Assembly (NCBI GenBank): GCA_003220685.1
Contig: QHTE01000066.1
Span: 46,592-110,591 of the forward strand
Source of the DNA: Candidatus Rokuibacteriota bacterium
GTDB lineage: Bacteria > Methylomirabilota > Methylomirabilia > Rokubacteriales > CSP1-6
Direction: 5' to 3'
DNA: 64,000 nt
Below, in pieces: positions 1-8,016 of this stretch. Positions within the stretch are counted from its first letter, which is position 1. Every line of letters starts with the position of its first letter. Under the pieces are notes generated by a model. The model was not told the origin of the DNA, did not search any database, and was given only the letters and a program-made list of their open reading frames with translations. The translations under genes were made by a program, and so were the position numbers.

Positions 1-564
1 GCCGTGCACGCGGGGCGAGTGCGATTCGGTCCCGACGTCGCGCGTGTCCAGAGCGGAGCCGAGCGCCTCCAGGGTGGTCCGGTAGGCATCCTGGAGCTCC
101 CGGTTGAGCTGCGCCAGTCCGCGCGTCGCCTCCTCGACTCGCCGCTCGAGGAGCTCCTGGTAGTGGCGGTGCTCGATCAGGAGCTGGCGCCGCTCGAGGG
201 CGCGGTCGGCGGCGATCAGCAGCTCGTCCACGTTCACCGGCTTCATGATGAAGTCGTACGCGCCGAGCTTGAGGCTCGCGATCGCGGTCTTCACGTCGGC
301 CGCGCCGGTGAGGACGATCACCGCCGCGTCGGGGTCGGCCTGACGGACATGCTGCAGGAGATCGATGCCGCCCATGATCGGCATCTTGAGGTCGGTGACG
401 GTCAGCGGTGAGCGCGAGTCGCGGATCGAGGCGCGGAACACCTCGACCCCTTCCAGTCCGTCGTTTGCGAGCAGGCACTTGTAGCCAGCGCCGAGGAAGA
501 TCTGGTGCAGGACGTCGCGAACCTGCCGATCGTCGTCGACGATCAGAACTTCTCGCTGCCCCAT
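1..564 (-). CDS. Response regulator, probably HD-GYP phosphodiesterase (3' end outside window)
   Basis: The visible 188 residues form a CheY-like receiver with the acidic pair near residue 10, a phospho-acceptor Asp in a TDLKMP context and the KP pair near residue 108. A coiled linker follows. The last residues visible (EALGSALDTRDVGTESHS) match the opening of an HD-GYP domain, the c-di-GMP phosphodiesterase output of RpfG-type regulators; the catalytic motif itself lies beyond the edge. The ATG at 564 begins one base after the stop of the GGDEF gene, so the two are co-transcribed. Likely role: phosphorylation-controlled breakdown of c-di-GMP made by its neighbour. Family call for the output domain is an inference from its first ~18 residues. 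Confidence 0.8.
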   Translation of the reverse strand, partial: MGQREVLIVDDDRQVRDVLHQIFLGAGYKCLLANDGLEGVEVFRASIRDSRSPLTVTDLKMPIMGGIDLLQHVRQADPDAAVIVLTGAADVKTAIASLKLGAYDFIMKPVNVDELLIAADRALERRQLLIEHRHYQELLERRVEEATRGLAQLNRELQDAYRTTLEALGSALDTRDVGTESHSPRVHG

Positions 565-565
565 G

Positions 566-1519
566 TCAATCTACCTTCTGGCCCGGACCTGCCGCCACGA
601 CCTGGTTCTTGCCCGCTCGCTTCGCGGCGTAGAGCGCCCCGTCGGCGGCGCGGAACAGCTCCTCCGACGTCGAGGCCTCCTCGTCGGGAAGGCTGGCGAC
701 GCCGAAGCTCGCGGTCACCCGCTTGCCGTGCGAGTAGGGGAAGGTCGCGACGACCTGCCGTATCCGGTCCGCGTAGAGCCGAGCGCCGCTCTTCGACGTC
801 TCGACCAGCAGGACGGCGAACTCGTCGCCGCCGTAACGGGAGACGACGTTGATGCCGCGCGAGTGCTTCATGAGGATCTGCCCGACGTCGCGCAGCGTCT
901 CGTCGCCGACCGCGTGGCCGAACTCGTCGTTGACGCTCTTGAAGCCATCGAGATCGAGCACCACGACGGAGACCGGGTGATTGAACCGCCTGAATCTCGA
1001 AATCTCCTCCTCGAGGCGGAGCGAGAAGAAGCGTCGATTGTAGAGACCGGTGACCTCGTCCTTGAACGAGGTCTCCTTGAGCTTGGCGTTGGTGGCCTCG
1101 AGCTCGCGGTACGCGGCGTCGAGGCGCATCGCGAAGGTGTTGATGTCGATGGCCTGCTGCTCGACGGTGCCGAGCATGTTCGAGAACGACCGCATCAGGG
1201 TCCCGACCTCGTCACTGCGTCCGCCGAGCTCGGCGAGCTTCGGCTCCCGCGCGAGCAGCTCGGCGATCTTCGCGAAGGCGCGCCCGAGATCCCAGATGAT
1301 GTAGGCCCCGCCGACCATGGCGAGAACGGTGAAGAGCAGGAGGGCGTGGAGCCCGTAGAACGTCGTGATGTCGGCCGGGCGCAGCTCGGGCCTCACGTAG
1401 CGATAGACGACGTAAGCCAGGACGAGCAGAGGAACGAATGAGGAAAGAGTGAGCGCCAGCAGGACTTTACGCTTCAGCAGGCGCCCCGTGGACGCGATAT
1501 CGCCCGACTCGCGCGGCAT
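566..1519 (-). CDS. Membrane-anchored diguanylate cyclase (GGDEF)
   Basis: 317 residues. Two N-terminal membrane segments (about 18-40 and 58-78) bracket a very short periplasmic loop, followed by a HAMP-like helical linker and a GGDEF domain. The catalytic motif is intact (RYGGDEFAV, residues 228-236), so it should make c-di-GMP from two GTP at the inner membrane. The allosteric inhibitory site, RxxD five residues upstream of GGDEF, reads RGIN (221-224), so product inhibition is probably weakened. The next gene is a probable c-di-GMP phosphodiesterase, giving an opposed synthesis/degradation pair. The short loop leaves little room for a periplasmic sensor. Confidence 0.9.
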   Translation of the reverse strand: MPRESGDIASTGRLLKRKVLLALTLSSFVPLLVLAYVVYRYVRPELRPADITTFYGLHALLLFTVLAMVGGAYIIWDLGRAFAKIAELLAREPKLAELGGRSDEVGTLMRSFSNMLGTVEQQAIDINTFAMRLDAAYRELEATNAKLKETSFKDEVTGLYNRRFFSLRLEEEISRFRRFNHPVSVVVLDLDGFKSVNDEFGHAVGDETLRDVGQILMKHSRGINVVSRYGGDEFAVLLVETSKSGARLYADRIRQVVATFPYSHGKRVTASFGVASLPDEEASTSEELFRAADGALYAAKRAGKNQVVAAGPGQKVD

Positions 1520-1619
1520 GACAAGACTATTCTATTGCCGGCCTCGGCGGTCGGGGCAGGAAAAGTTTGAGCCGCGTGTCGTATCTATTCGATCTACGAA
1601 TGAAAAGTGATCGAGCTCG

Positions 1620-3101
1620 CTAGCGCGCCTCGGACCGCAGCCGAACACGCCGGCCCTCCTGGATCAGGACGATGCCGTCTGGCTCGATGTGCTCGAGAAC
1701 GGCGCCGTTCTCGAGCGTCTGTCCCTCGACGTATTTGTGGCCGTTCACGTAGACCATTCGTTGCCCCGGCTCGGCCGCCCAGACCAGCATGTCGATCTTG
1801 AGCGGCAACTGCTGAGGCGGCACCGAGTCGGAGGTAGTCGCGGAGATAGGCGCGTTCGACGCCGTCGCCGCCCGGAGCTCGGCACGCTCCCGCCGGCGTC
1901 GCTGGCGTGATGTCTCTTCCGCAGGGGCTGAAGGCTCCCGAGCGATGCTCGTCACCGGCGCGGCTCCCCGGGCCGGGGGGGGCACGAGAGGGCGCGCGGT
2001 CAAGACCGGCGGCGGGATCGGCTCGGCCGTCTCGGGCTGGCGGAACTCGCGTGGACGCTCATCGAGGATCGGATTCGTCCGAGAGGGCGACGGATCGCGT
2101 CGCGGCAGCGCTTCAGCCTCCACGCGCGCATCGGACGGCCGTGTCACATGACGCGCACGCGGGGGAAGCAAAGCGGCGCCGATCGCCAATGCGTTGAGGA
2201 CGAGGCCGCCGGTCACGAGCCAGGGCCAGCGCGGCCGCCGGGAGCGCGCCACCGGCGATCGGGCCGGCTCCCGGGAGATCGCGATCGGATCGAGGCGCGC
2301 GGGGGCGTCGAATCCCGGTGCCGAGCGCGCCGCCGCTCGCACGGTCGGGCGATCGATGCTTCGCCGTTGCCGAGCGACCGCGGTCAGCAGCGCCCGGGCG
2401 CAGATCGTGTTGATCGCGCGCGGCACGCCCGACGACAGGCGATGCACGTCCCGCAGGGCGTCGACGTCGAAGATGTCGCGGCCGCCTCCGGCGGTGGCCA
2501 TGCGGTGGCGCACGTACGCGAACGTCTCGGTCTCCGAGAAGGGCAGCAGATGGTAACCGGCCGACTTCCACGGCTGGTGCGTTGCCACTCGAGGCAGCAG
2601 GTCGACGAGCCACGGTTCGCCGATCAGGACGATCTCGAGCAGCTTCTGCCCGTCGATTTCCAAGCTCGACAGCAGGTACAACTGCTCGAGAACGTCGAGG
2701 CTCAGACTCTGGGCGTCGTCCACGATCAGGGCCGTTCGCCGCGCGCCGCGGCCGGCGCCCTGCCTGCGGAAGAGATCGTTCAGAATCAGGCTCCGCGCGT
2801 CCATCCCGTACGCAACACCCAGCTGGTCACAGACGACGGAGAGCAGCGCCTGAGGCGTCGGGACGGGGTCGGAGATCAGCGCCACGCGGACGTGCTCGGG
2901 CAGCTGGTTCAGCAACTGGCGACAGATCGTCGTCTTGCCGATGCCGCTCGCTCCGATGAGGTAGGTGACCCCGCTCCCCACCTGGACGCTCTGTCGCAGA
3001 TGGGCGAGCGCTCGCTCGTGGCGCTCGCCCAGATAGATGAATCGGGCATCGGGGACATGCGAGAAGGGGCGCTCGCGAAGGCCGAAATGCTCGAGGTACA
3101 T
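1620..3101 (-). CDS. GspA/ExeA-type AAA ATPase fused to GspB-type C-terminal domain
   Basis: 493 residues. The N-terminus is an ExeA/GspA-type ATPase: Walker A GASGIGKTT (50-58) and Walker B-like ALIVDDA (124-130), with the family opening MYLEHFGLRERPF. A single membrane helix lies at about 293-313, then a Pro/Arg-rich linker, and the last ~60 residues resemble the GspB periplasmic domain (MVYVNGHKYVEGQTL...). GspA and GspB form a complex that helps place the type II secretion secretin through the peptidoglycan. Here both halves are one polypeptide, which fixes their stoichiometry. No other T2SS gene is in the window. ATG 3101 is the only start that preserves the family N-terminus. Confidence 0.85.
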   Translation of the reverse strand: MYLEHFGLRERPFSHVPDARFIYLGERHERALAHLRQSVQVGSGVTYLIGASGIGKTTICRQLLNQLPEHVRVALISDPVPTPQALLSVVCDQLGVAYGMDARSLILNDLFRRQGAGRGARRTALIVDDAQSLSLDVLEQLYLLSSLEIDGQKLLEIVLIGEPWLVDLLPRVATHQPWKSAGYHLLPFSETETFAYVRHRMATAGGGRDIFDVDALRDVHRLSSGVPRAINTICARALLTAVARQRRSIDRPTVRAAARSAPGFDAPARLDPIAISREPARSPVARSRRPRWPWLVTGGLVLNALAIGAALLPPRARHVTRPSDARVEAEALPRRDPSPSRTNPILDERPREFRQPETAEPIPPPVLTARPLVPPPARGAAPVTSIAREPSAPAEETSRQRRRRERAELRAATASNAPISATTSDSVPPQQLPLKIDMLVWAAEPGQRMVYVNGHKYVEGQTLENGAVLEHIEPDGIVLIQEGRRVRLRSEAR

Positions 3102-3330
3102 CGCTCACTCACTCGTTGGCCCGGCCTCATGGCCGGCTCGAGGTGTCTGGACGAGGGCCCTACAGGAGCCCGGTTTCTGTTGCCGCCGCCGGACGGGCGA
3201 AGTATAGCGGAAGTGGCCGATTCGGAGGGGAGTCCGCTCGCCGTGGGTCCAAAGCCTGTGCTAACCTCGCCCAAGGATAGCTTGTCGGGGCCCCGCGATC
3301 GATGTCAGACTTTTCAAAGAAATAGCCGAT

Positions 3331-3567
3331 ATGCCCGTCGTCGCCGACAAGGCGATCGATTGCCTCGGGCTCTTCTGCCCGATGCCGATCGTGAAGACAC
3401 GTGAGGCGATGCGGCACATGGAGGCGGGGCAGGTTCTCGAAGTCACGTCGGACGATCCGGGCTCCGAAGCGGACATGAAAAGCTGGTCGGCTCGAACCGG
3501 CAACGAGCTGGTGGAGATGCAGAGGAATGGCGCGGTCTTCCGCTTCTTCGTCCGAAAGGCTCGCTAG
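3331..3567 (+). CDS. TusA/SirA-family sulfur carrier
   Basis: 78 residues, the normal length for TusA-like proteins. It has the defining CPMPIVKTREAM segment, with the sulfur-carrying cysteine at about residue 16 followed by P-x-P; a second cysteine sits five residues before it. Family members accept persulfide from a cysteine desulfurase and pass it to tRNA-modifying or molybdopterin/sulfur-oxidation enzymes. The next gene is an IscS homologue 16 bases downstream, the expected partner, although that partner lacks its PLP lysine (see its entry). Which acceptor it serves cannot be told from the sequence. Confidence 0.9.
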   Translation: MPVVADKAIDCLGLFCPMPIVKTREAMRHMEAGQVLEVTSDDPGSEADMKSWSARTGNELVEMQRNGAVFRFFVRKAR

Positions 3568-3583
3568 ACCCGGCATCCCGGCG

Positions 3584-4735
3584 GTGGGCTCCCGCGTCTA
3601 CCTCGACTACGCGGGCTTCTCCCCGGTCGATCCGCGCGTGGTCGCGGTCATGCGGCCGTTTTTCGAGGGCGGCGTGGGCAATCCGAACGCTCAGCACTCG
3701 CTCGGGCTCGAAGCCCGCGCGTCCCTCGATGGCGCGCGCGCGAAGGTGGCGCGGCTGTTCGCCGCGACTCCGGGCGGCGTGATCTTCACCGCGAGCGCGA
3801 CCGAGGCGAACAATCTCGCCGTCAAAGGGCTCGCGCAGCGGGCCGCCGGCCGGCACATCGTCACCTCCGCGATCGAGCACATCTCGCTGATCGACTCGTG
3901 TCGCGACCTCGAAAAGCGCGGCTGGAGCGTGACCTACGTAGGGGTGGACGCGGACGGCCGCATCGATCCCGAGGCGGTGGCGAGCGCCATCCGCCCGGAC
4001 ACGGCGCTCGTCTCGATCATGGCGGCCAACAACGAGATCGGCACGATCCAGCCGGTCCGCGAGATCGGCCGGATCGCGCGCGCCCGCGGCGCGCCGTTCC
4101 ACGTCGACGCGGTCGGCGCCGCCGGGCGCGTGCCGCTCCTGGTCGACGACTGTCGCATCGACTTGCTCACCGTGTCGTCGAACGACCTCTACGGGCCGCC
4201 CGGCGCCGGCGCCCTCTGGGCGCGCGCGAGCGTCAAGCTGGCCCCGCTGACGGTCGGAGGCGGGCAGGAGCGCGGATATCGCTCGGGCACCGAGAACCTG
4301 CCGGCGATCGCCGGGATGGGCGTCGCGGCCGATCTGGCGCGCGTCGAGGTCGCCGGCGAAGTGGCCCGCCTTCGCGAGCTGCGCGATCGCCTGCTGACGG
4401 GGCTCCTCGCCTGCGTTCCGGAGGCGCGTCGGACGGGCGCCGGCGGAGACGACCGGCTCCCGCAGAACGCGTCGATCGTCGTGCCCGGCATGAAGGCCGA
4501 GAGCGTCCTGACCGACCTGGATCTGCGCGGGATCGCCGCCTCGTCGGGCGCCACCTGCACGGCGATGACCGGCGAGCCGTCGCACGTGCTACGCGCGATC
4601 GGCTGCGACCGTGACACGGCCGAGAGCTCGCTCTGCTTCACCCTCGGCCGCTGGACCACGGCCAGCGAGATCGATCTCGTGATCGACGCGGTCCCCGCGG
4701 TGGTCGCCCGCCTCCGCCGGCTGGCGTCGCCGTAG
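3584..4735 (+). CDS. IscS/NifS-like class V aminotransferase fold protein lacking the PLP lysine
   Basis: 383 residues from GTG 3584. The overall match to cysteine desulfurases is clear: the EHISL histidine, NNEIGTIQ, HVDAVG aspartate, GGGQERGYRSGTEN and the mobile-loop cysteine (ASSGATC, Cys325). However, the Schiff-base site, normally SxHK-YGPKG, reads SSND-LYGPPG, so His is Asn200 and the essential Lys is Asp201 (bases 4181-4186). The glutamine after the PLP aspartate is also Gly, and the N-terminal NAAT is YAGF. It should therefore not form the internal aldimine and may be a non-catalytic sulfur acceptor or scaffold, or use different chemistry. An earlier ATG at 3527 overlaps tusA and adds a non-conserved extension. 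Confidence 0.85.
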   Translation: MGSRVYLDYAGFSPVDPRVVAVMRPFFEGGVGNPNAQHSLGLEARASLDGARAKVARLFAATPGGVIFTASATEANNLAVKGLAQRAAGRHIVTSAIEHISLIDSCRDLEKRGWSVTYVGVDADGRIDPEAVASAIRPDTALVSIMAANNEIGTIQPVREIGRIARARGAPFHVDAVGAAGRVPLLVDDCRIDLLTVSSNDLYGPPGAGALWARASVKLAPLTVGGGQERGYRSGTENLPAIAGMGVAADLARVEVAGEVARLRELRDRLLTGLLACVPEARRTGAGGDDRLPQNASIVVPGMKAESVLTDLDLRGIAASSGATCTAMTGEPSHVLRAIGCDRDTAESSLCFTLGRWTTASEIDLVIDAVPAVVARLRRLASP

Positions 4736-4736
4736 G

Positions 4737-5429
4737 GTGCGCCTCTTCCTCTTCGACATCGATGGCACGCTCGTGAGCGTGCGGGGCGCCGGACGCACGG
4801 CCTTCGCCCGCGCGCTCGAGGAGGTCTACGGCACCGCCGGCACGATCGAGCGCTACGACTTCCGCGGCCGCACCGACCTGCGCATCGTCCACGACCTGAT
4901 GACCGAAGCGGGGCTGGACATCGACCAGATTCGCGCGCGGGTCGAGGCCTGCTTCCAGGCCTACACGCGCGAGCTGACCCGGACCATCGGCGACGGCTCA
5001 CGGGTGCAGGTCTTGCCGGGCGTGGCGGAGGTGGTCCGGCGCCTCGGCGCGCGGCCCGACGCGATCGTCGGGCTCCTTACCGGCAACATCGAAGCCGGCG
5101 CTCGGATCAAGCTCGAGCCGACGGGGCTCTGGCCGCTGTTCCGGGTGGCCGCCTACGGCGGCGACGATGCCGACCGGCGCCGCTTGCCCGCGATCGCGCG
5201 GGAGCGGGCCCGAGCCCTCGGCCACGAGTTCGCGTTCGACCGCATCACGATCATCGGCGACACCCCGCTGGACGTCGAGTGCGCGCGAAACTGCGGGGCG
5301 GTGGCGGTCGCCGTCGCGACCGGCCAGCATCCGGTCGAGGAGCTCGCGACCTGCCGGCCCGATCTGCTCTTCAGCGATCTCGCCGACGTCGATCGCGTCG
5401 TGGCGCGGCTGGCCGACGGCATCGCGTGA
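4737..5429 (+). CDS. HAD-family phosphatase (phosphoglycolate phosphatase-like)
   Basis: 230 residues from GTG 4737, one base after the previous stop. HAD motif I is FDIDGTL (nucleophile Asp7, acid Asp9), motif II the Thr in GLLTGN, and motif IV IIGDTPLDVECA; a helical C1 cap lies between motifs I and II. The order and length fit the Gph/phosphoglycolate-phosphatase-like subfamily, soluble and Mg-dependent. Substrate cannot be assigned from sequence. It is the third gene of a tightly coupled plus-strand operon and its stop overlaps the start of the next gene. Confidence 0.88.
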   Translation: MRLFLFDIDGTLVSVRGAGRTAFARALEEVYGTAGTIERYDFRGRTDLRIVHDLMTEAGLDIDQIRARVEACFQAYTRELTRTIGDGSRVQVLPGVAEVVRRLGARPDAIVGLLTGNIEAGARIKLEPTGLWPLFRVAAYGGDDADRRRLPAIARERARALGHEFAFDRITIIGDTPLDVECARNCGAVAVAVATGQHPVEELATCRPDLLFSDLADVDRVVARLADGIA

Positions 5430-5881
5430 CCCCGTCGCTCGTCTCCGTGTGGCTCCACCTGCTGGGCGTCGTGACGTGGATCGGCGGCCTCATGTACCAG
5501 GCGCACGTGCTCGGGCCCGCGGCCCGGCGGGACGGCGTGGCGCCGCTCGTCGAGATGCTGCGCCGCGCGCGACGGGTGACGTGGGCCGCGGTCGCGCTGG
5601 TCGTGCTGACGGGGTTCTACAACGTGACCCTGCTGGGCCCGCTCGACCGGGCGCTGCAGAGCGGCGCCGCGCTGCTGCTGGCGCTCAAGTTCATGCTCGT
5701 GCTGGCGGCGGTGGCGGTCGCCGGCCAGCGCGACTTCGCGCAGGTCCCGCGGCTGGCGCGCGCGGTGGCCGCCGGCGACGATCCGCGCCCGGCGCTCTCG
5801 GCGATCGCGTGGATGGACCGCGTCGTGCTGCTGCTCGCGGTCGTGATCATCTACCTCGGGCTCGCGGTCTCGCGCGCCTGA
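5426..5881 (+). CDS. CopD-like integral membrane protein
   Basis: 151 residues from GTG 5426, which overlaps the previous stop (GTGA). Four hydrophobic helices are visible: about 5-25, 50-70, 75-95 and 128-148. The first carries the WLH...VVTWIGG pattern, with a conserved His and Trp, typical of CopD/copper-resistance-D-like and related small four-helix proteins. Some members are linked to copper or haem, but no function is proven for this branch. It ends a four-gene operon with the TusA/IscS-like pair. Confidence 0.7.
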   Translation: MTPSLVSVWLHLLGVVTWIGGLMYQAHVLGPAARRDGVAPLVEMLRRARRVTWAAVALVVLTGFYNVTLLGPLDRALQSGAALLLALKFMLVLAAVAVAGQRDFAQVPRLARAVAAGDDPRPALSAIAWMDRVVLLLAVVIIYLGLAVSRA

Positions 5882-5915
5882 TCGGCGAGCGCGCGCGCCG
5901 GCGGCAACCCGCGGC

Positions 5916-6560
5916 TCAGAGACCGGTGATCTTGATGCCGGAGTTCTTCAGCTTGTAGCGCCGGTTGATCGTGGCGAGGATCGCGGTGATGCCCTCGAGC
6001 GGTCCGGCGTTGCTGAGCGGGCCGACGTCGATCGGCCTGAGGCCCATCGAGCGGGCGAGCTCGGCCACGGTGTCCTTGGCGGATGCGTCGCCACCGCAGA
6101 GGAGCAGATCGCACTCGATCGCGTGCTCCGTCTCGGACAGCTCGTGGGCGGCGATGTGGTGGAAGGCGGCCACGACCCTCGCGTCGGGCAAGAGCGCCTG
6201 GGCCTCCTCCGCCGACGACCCGGCTGCCGGCGGCGTGAACAGGCGCGGGCCGCCGAACGTGAGCGGCACGACCGTCGAGATCACAACCTTGCCGTGGCAG
6301 GCCTCGCGCACCGCGGGGAGCGTCGCCGCGAGCCCCTGCGCCGGCAGCGCGACGACGATCACCGTTCCCAGGCGCGCGGCCTCGGCGTTGGACTCGCCCA
6401 TGATCGGCAGCTTCTTGGTCTGCTCGCGGAGCTCGGCGGCCTTCGTCTTCGCCCGCTCGGCGTCGCGCGAGCCGATGATGATCGAGTGGCCGACGAGCGC
6501 CCAGCGCGCCGCCAGCCCGGCGCCTTCCTTGCCGGTACCACCGAGGATCGCGATGTTCAT
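5916..6560 (-). CDS. npdG: NADPH-dependent F420 reductase
   Basis: 214 residues. Opens with the dinucleotide-binding signature IAILGGTGKEG and contains the Fno-type stretch around VVPLTF plus the AAFHH segment. The enzyme moves hydride between NADP(H) and coenzyme F420, supplying reduced F420 to luciferase-like reductases. It lies downstream of cofE, last in the minus-strand F420 cluster, 11 bases after the cofE stop, which supports the assignment. Length and motifs are normal for the family. Confidence 0.9.
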   Translation of the reverse strand: MNIAILGGTGKEGAGLAARWALVGHSIIIGSRDAERAKTKAAELREQTKKLPIMGESNAEAARLGTVIVVALPAQGLAATLPAVREACHGKVVISTVVPLTFGGPRLFTPPAAGSSAEEAQALLPDARVVAAFHHIAAHELSETEHAIECDLLLCGGDASAKDTVAELARSMGLRPIDVGPLSNAGPLEGITAILATINRRYKLKNSGIKITGL

Positions 6561-6571
6561 GACACCGCCGT

Positions 6572-7330
6572 TCAGCGGAAGAGGTCACGCGCCGGCTCGC
6601 GCAGGAGCGGTTTCGAGCCTTCCTCGCTCGGCCTGAGCGCGAGCCCGCGCACGATCGCGGCCGGGACGCGGTCGAGCTTGCCCATGACCGGCTCCGCCGC
6701 GCCGGCGAGCTCGTCGGCGAGCGCCAGGATCGTCGCCTGCAGCGGACGGCCGGCGGGATCGCGCTCGCCGAGATAGCTGAGGAGCGGCGCGAATCCGGCG
6801 ATCCCGATCGCGACGTTCGTGAGCCCCTCGCGCCAGGGCCGGCCGAACGTGTCGGTGACGATCACGAATACCTCGACGCCGGCGAGCGCGCGCACCCGGT
6901 CGCGCACCGCGCGCGCCGAGCGGTCGGAATCCTCGGGCAGGAGCGCGACCGAATCGGCGTCGACGTTCGACTGATCGATGCCGGCGTTCGCGCAGATCCA
7001 GCCGTGGTGGGTCTCGGTGATGAGCACGCCCTTGTCCATGCGCACGACGCGCCGCGATTCCTTGAGGATCACCTCGACCAGACGCGGATCCTTGGCGAGC
7101 CCGGGCGCCATCGCCAGCGCGATCGGCGAGGGCTGGACGTCGGCCAGCTTCACGAGCCGGCCCTCGGCCTTCGACACGATCTTCTGGCCGATCACGAGGA
7201 GATCGCTGGAGGCCACGGGCGTTCCCTGGCGCGCGGCCGCCTCGACGATGAGCCGCGCGATGTCGTCGCCCGGGCGCACCTCGCCGATGCCTTCGATGCC
7301 GATCACCTCGTAGCGCGGCGGGCGGGTCAC
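6572..7330 (-). CDS. cofE: Coenzyme F420-0:L-glutamate ligase
   Basis: 252 residues from GTG 7330, chosen because it gives the family N-terminus (EVIGIEGIGEVRPGDD) and overlaps the cofC stop as GTGA. Contains VIGQKIVSKAEGR, the ETHHGWICANAGIDQSN block and VTDTFGRPWREG, all hallmark CofE segments. It adds glutamates to F420-0 using GTP. There is no FbiB-like C-terminal nitroreductase extension, so this is the short, single-domain form known from archaea and several Gram-negative bacteria. Confidence 0.93.
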   Translation of the reverse strand: MTRPPRYEVIGIEGIGEVRPGDDIARLIVEAAARQGTPVASSDLLVIGQKIVSKAEGRLVKLADVQPSPIALAMAPGLAKDPRLVEVILKESRRVVRMDKGVLITETHHGWICANAGIDQSNVDADSVALLPEDSDRSARAVRDRVRALAGVEVFVIVTDTFGRPWREGLTNVAIGIAGFAPLLSYLGERDPAGRPLQATILALADELAGAAEPVMGKLDRVPAAIVRGLALRPSEEGSKPLLREPARDLFR

Positions 7331-8016
7331 CGGGCCTCGTCCCTCGACGCGTGCGTCGACGCGAGACGCTGACGCCAGCTCGCGATGAGCCGACGCGTCT
7401 CGGTGTCGCGGCGCTCGGCCAGGAGCGCCGTGAGGTCCTCGGGCGCGTCGAGGTCGAGCCCGAGCCCCGGCAGGGCCAGCACGCGCGGCGTGAGGCCGCG
7501 CTCGCGCGCGGTCGCGAGATGGCGCGCGAACGAGGGCTCCCCGAACGTGAGCGGCATCGCGGCCGGCGGCGCCAGCGCGACCCCGTTGGTGCCGAGGCCG
7601 GAGCGGGACGGGACGAAGATTGGCGCGCCGTCCCGTACCCCGTCGACGACCTGCCTCAGCTCGTCGGCGGTGACACACGGCACGTCTCCTGGGATGGTCA
7701 GAAAGACGCGGGCGCCTCGCCGCGCCGCCTCGGCCTGGGCCAGCGCCACGGCGGCCGTGTGGCCGCGGTTCTCCACTTCGGAGACGGGCTCGGCGCCGAG
7801 CGAGCGCGCGATCGCCGCCGCGGCCGGGTCGCGCGTGACGACCCACACGCGTTCGACGTCGGCGGCCGCAACGGCTCGCAGCACGTCGACCAGCATGGCG
7901 CGCGCCAGCTCGCCGCGCTCGGCAACGGAGAGAACGTTCGTCAGCCGCTGCTTGGCGTGCTTGAGGTCTTTGACCGGCACGGCGAGGACGAGACGCGGCC
8001 CGGCTCCGTTCTTCAT
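7327..8016 (-). CDS. cofC: 2-phospho-L-lactate (or PEP) guanylyltransferase
   Basis: 229 residues from ATG 8016, overlapping the cofD stop as ATGA. The N-terminal VPVKDLKHAKQRL block and TIPGDVPCVT motif are typical of CofC nucleotidyltransferases, which activate phospholactate or phosphoenolpyruvate with GTP to give the donor used by CofD. Which of the C3 acids is used depends on substrate-pocket residues that cannot be judged reliably here. Translationally coupled to both neighbours. Confidence 0.9.
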   Translation of the reverse strand: MKNGAGPRLVLAVPVKDLKHAKQRLTNVLSVAERGELARAMLVDVLRAVAAADVERVWVVTRDPAAAAIARSLGAEPVSEVENRGHTAAVALAQAEAARRGARVFLTIPGDVPCVTADELRQVVDGVRDGAPIFVPSRSGLGTNGVALAPPAAMPLTFGEPSFARHLATARERGLTPRVLALPGLGLDLDAPEDLTALLAERRDTETRRLIASWRQRLASTHASRDEAR

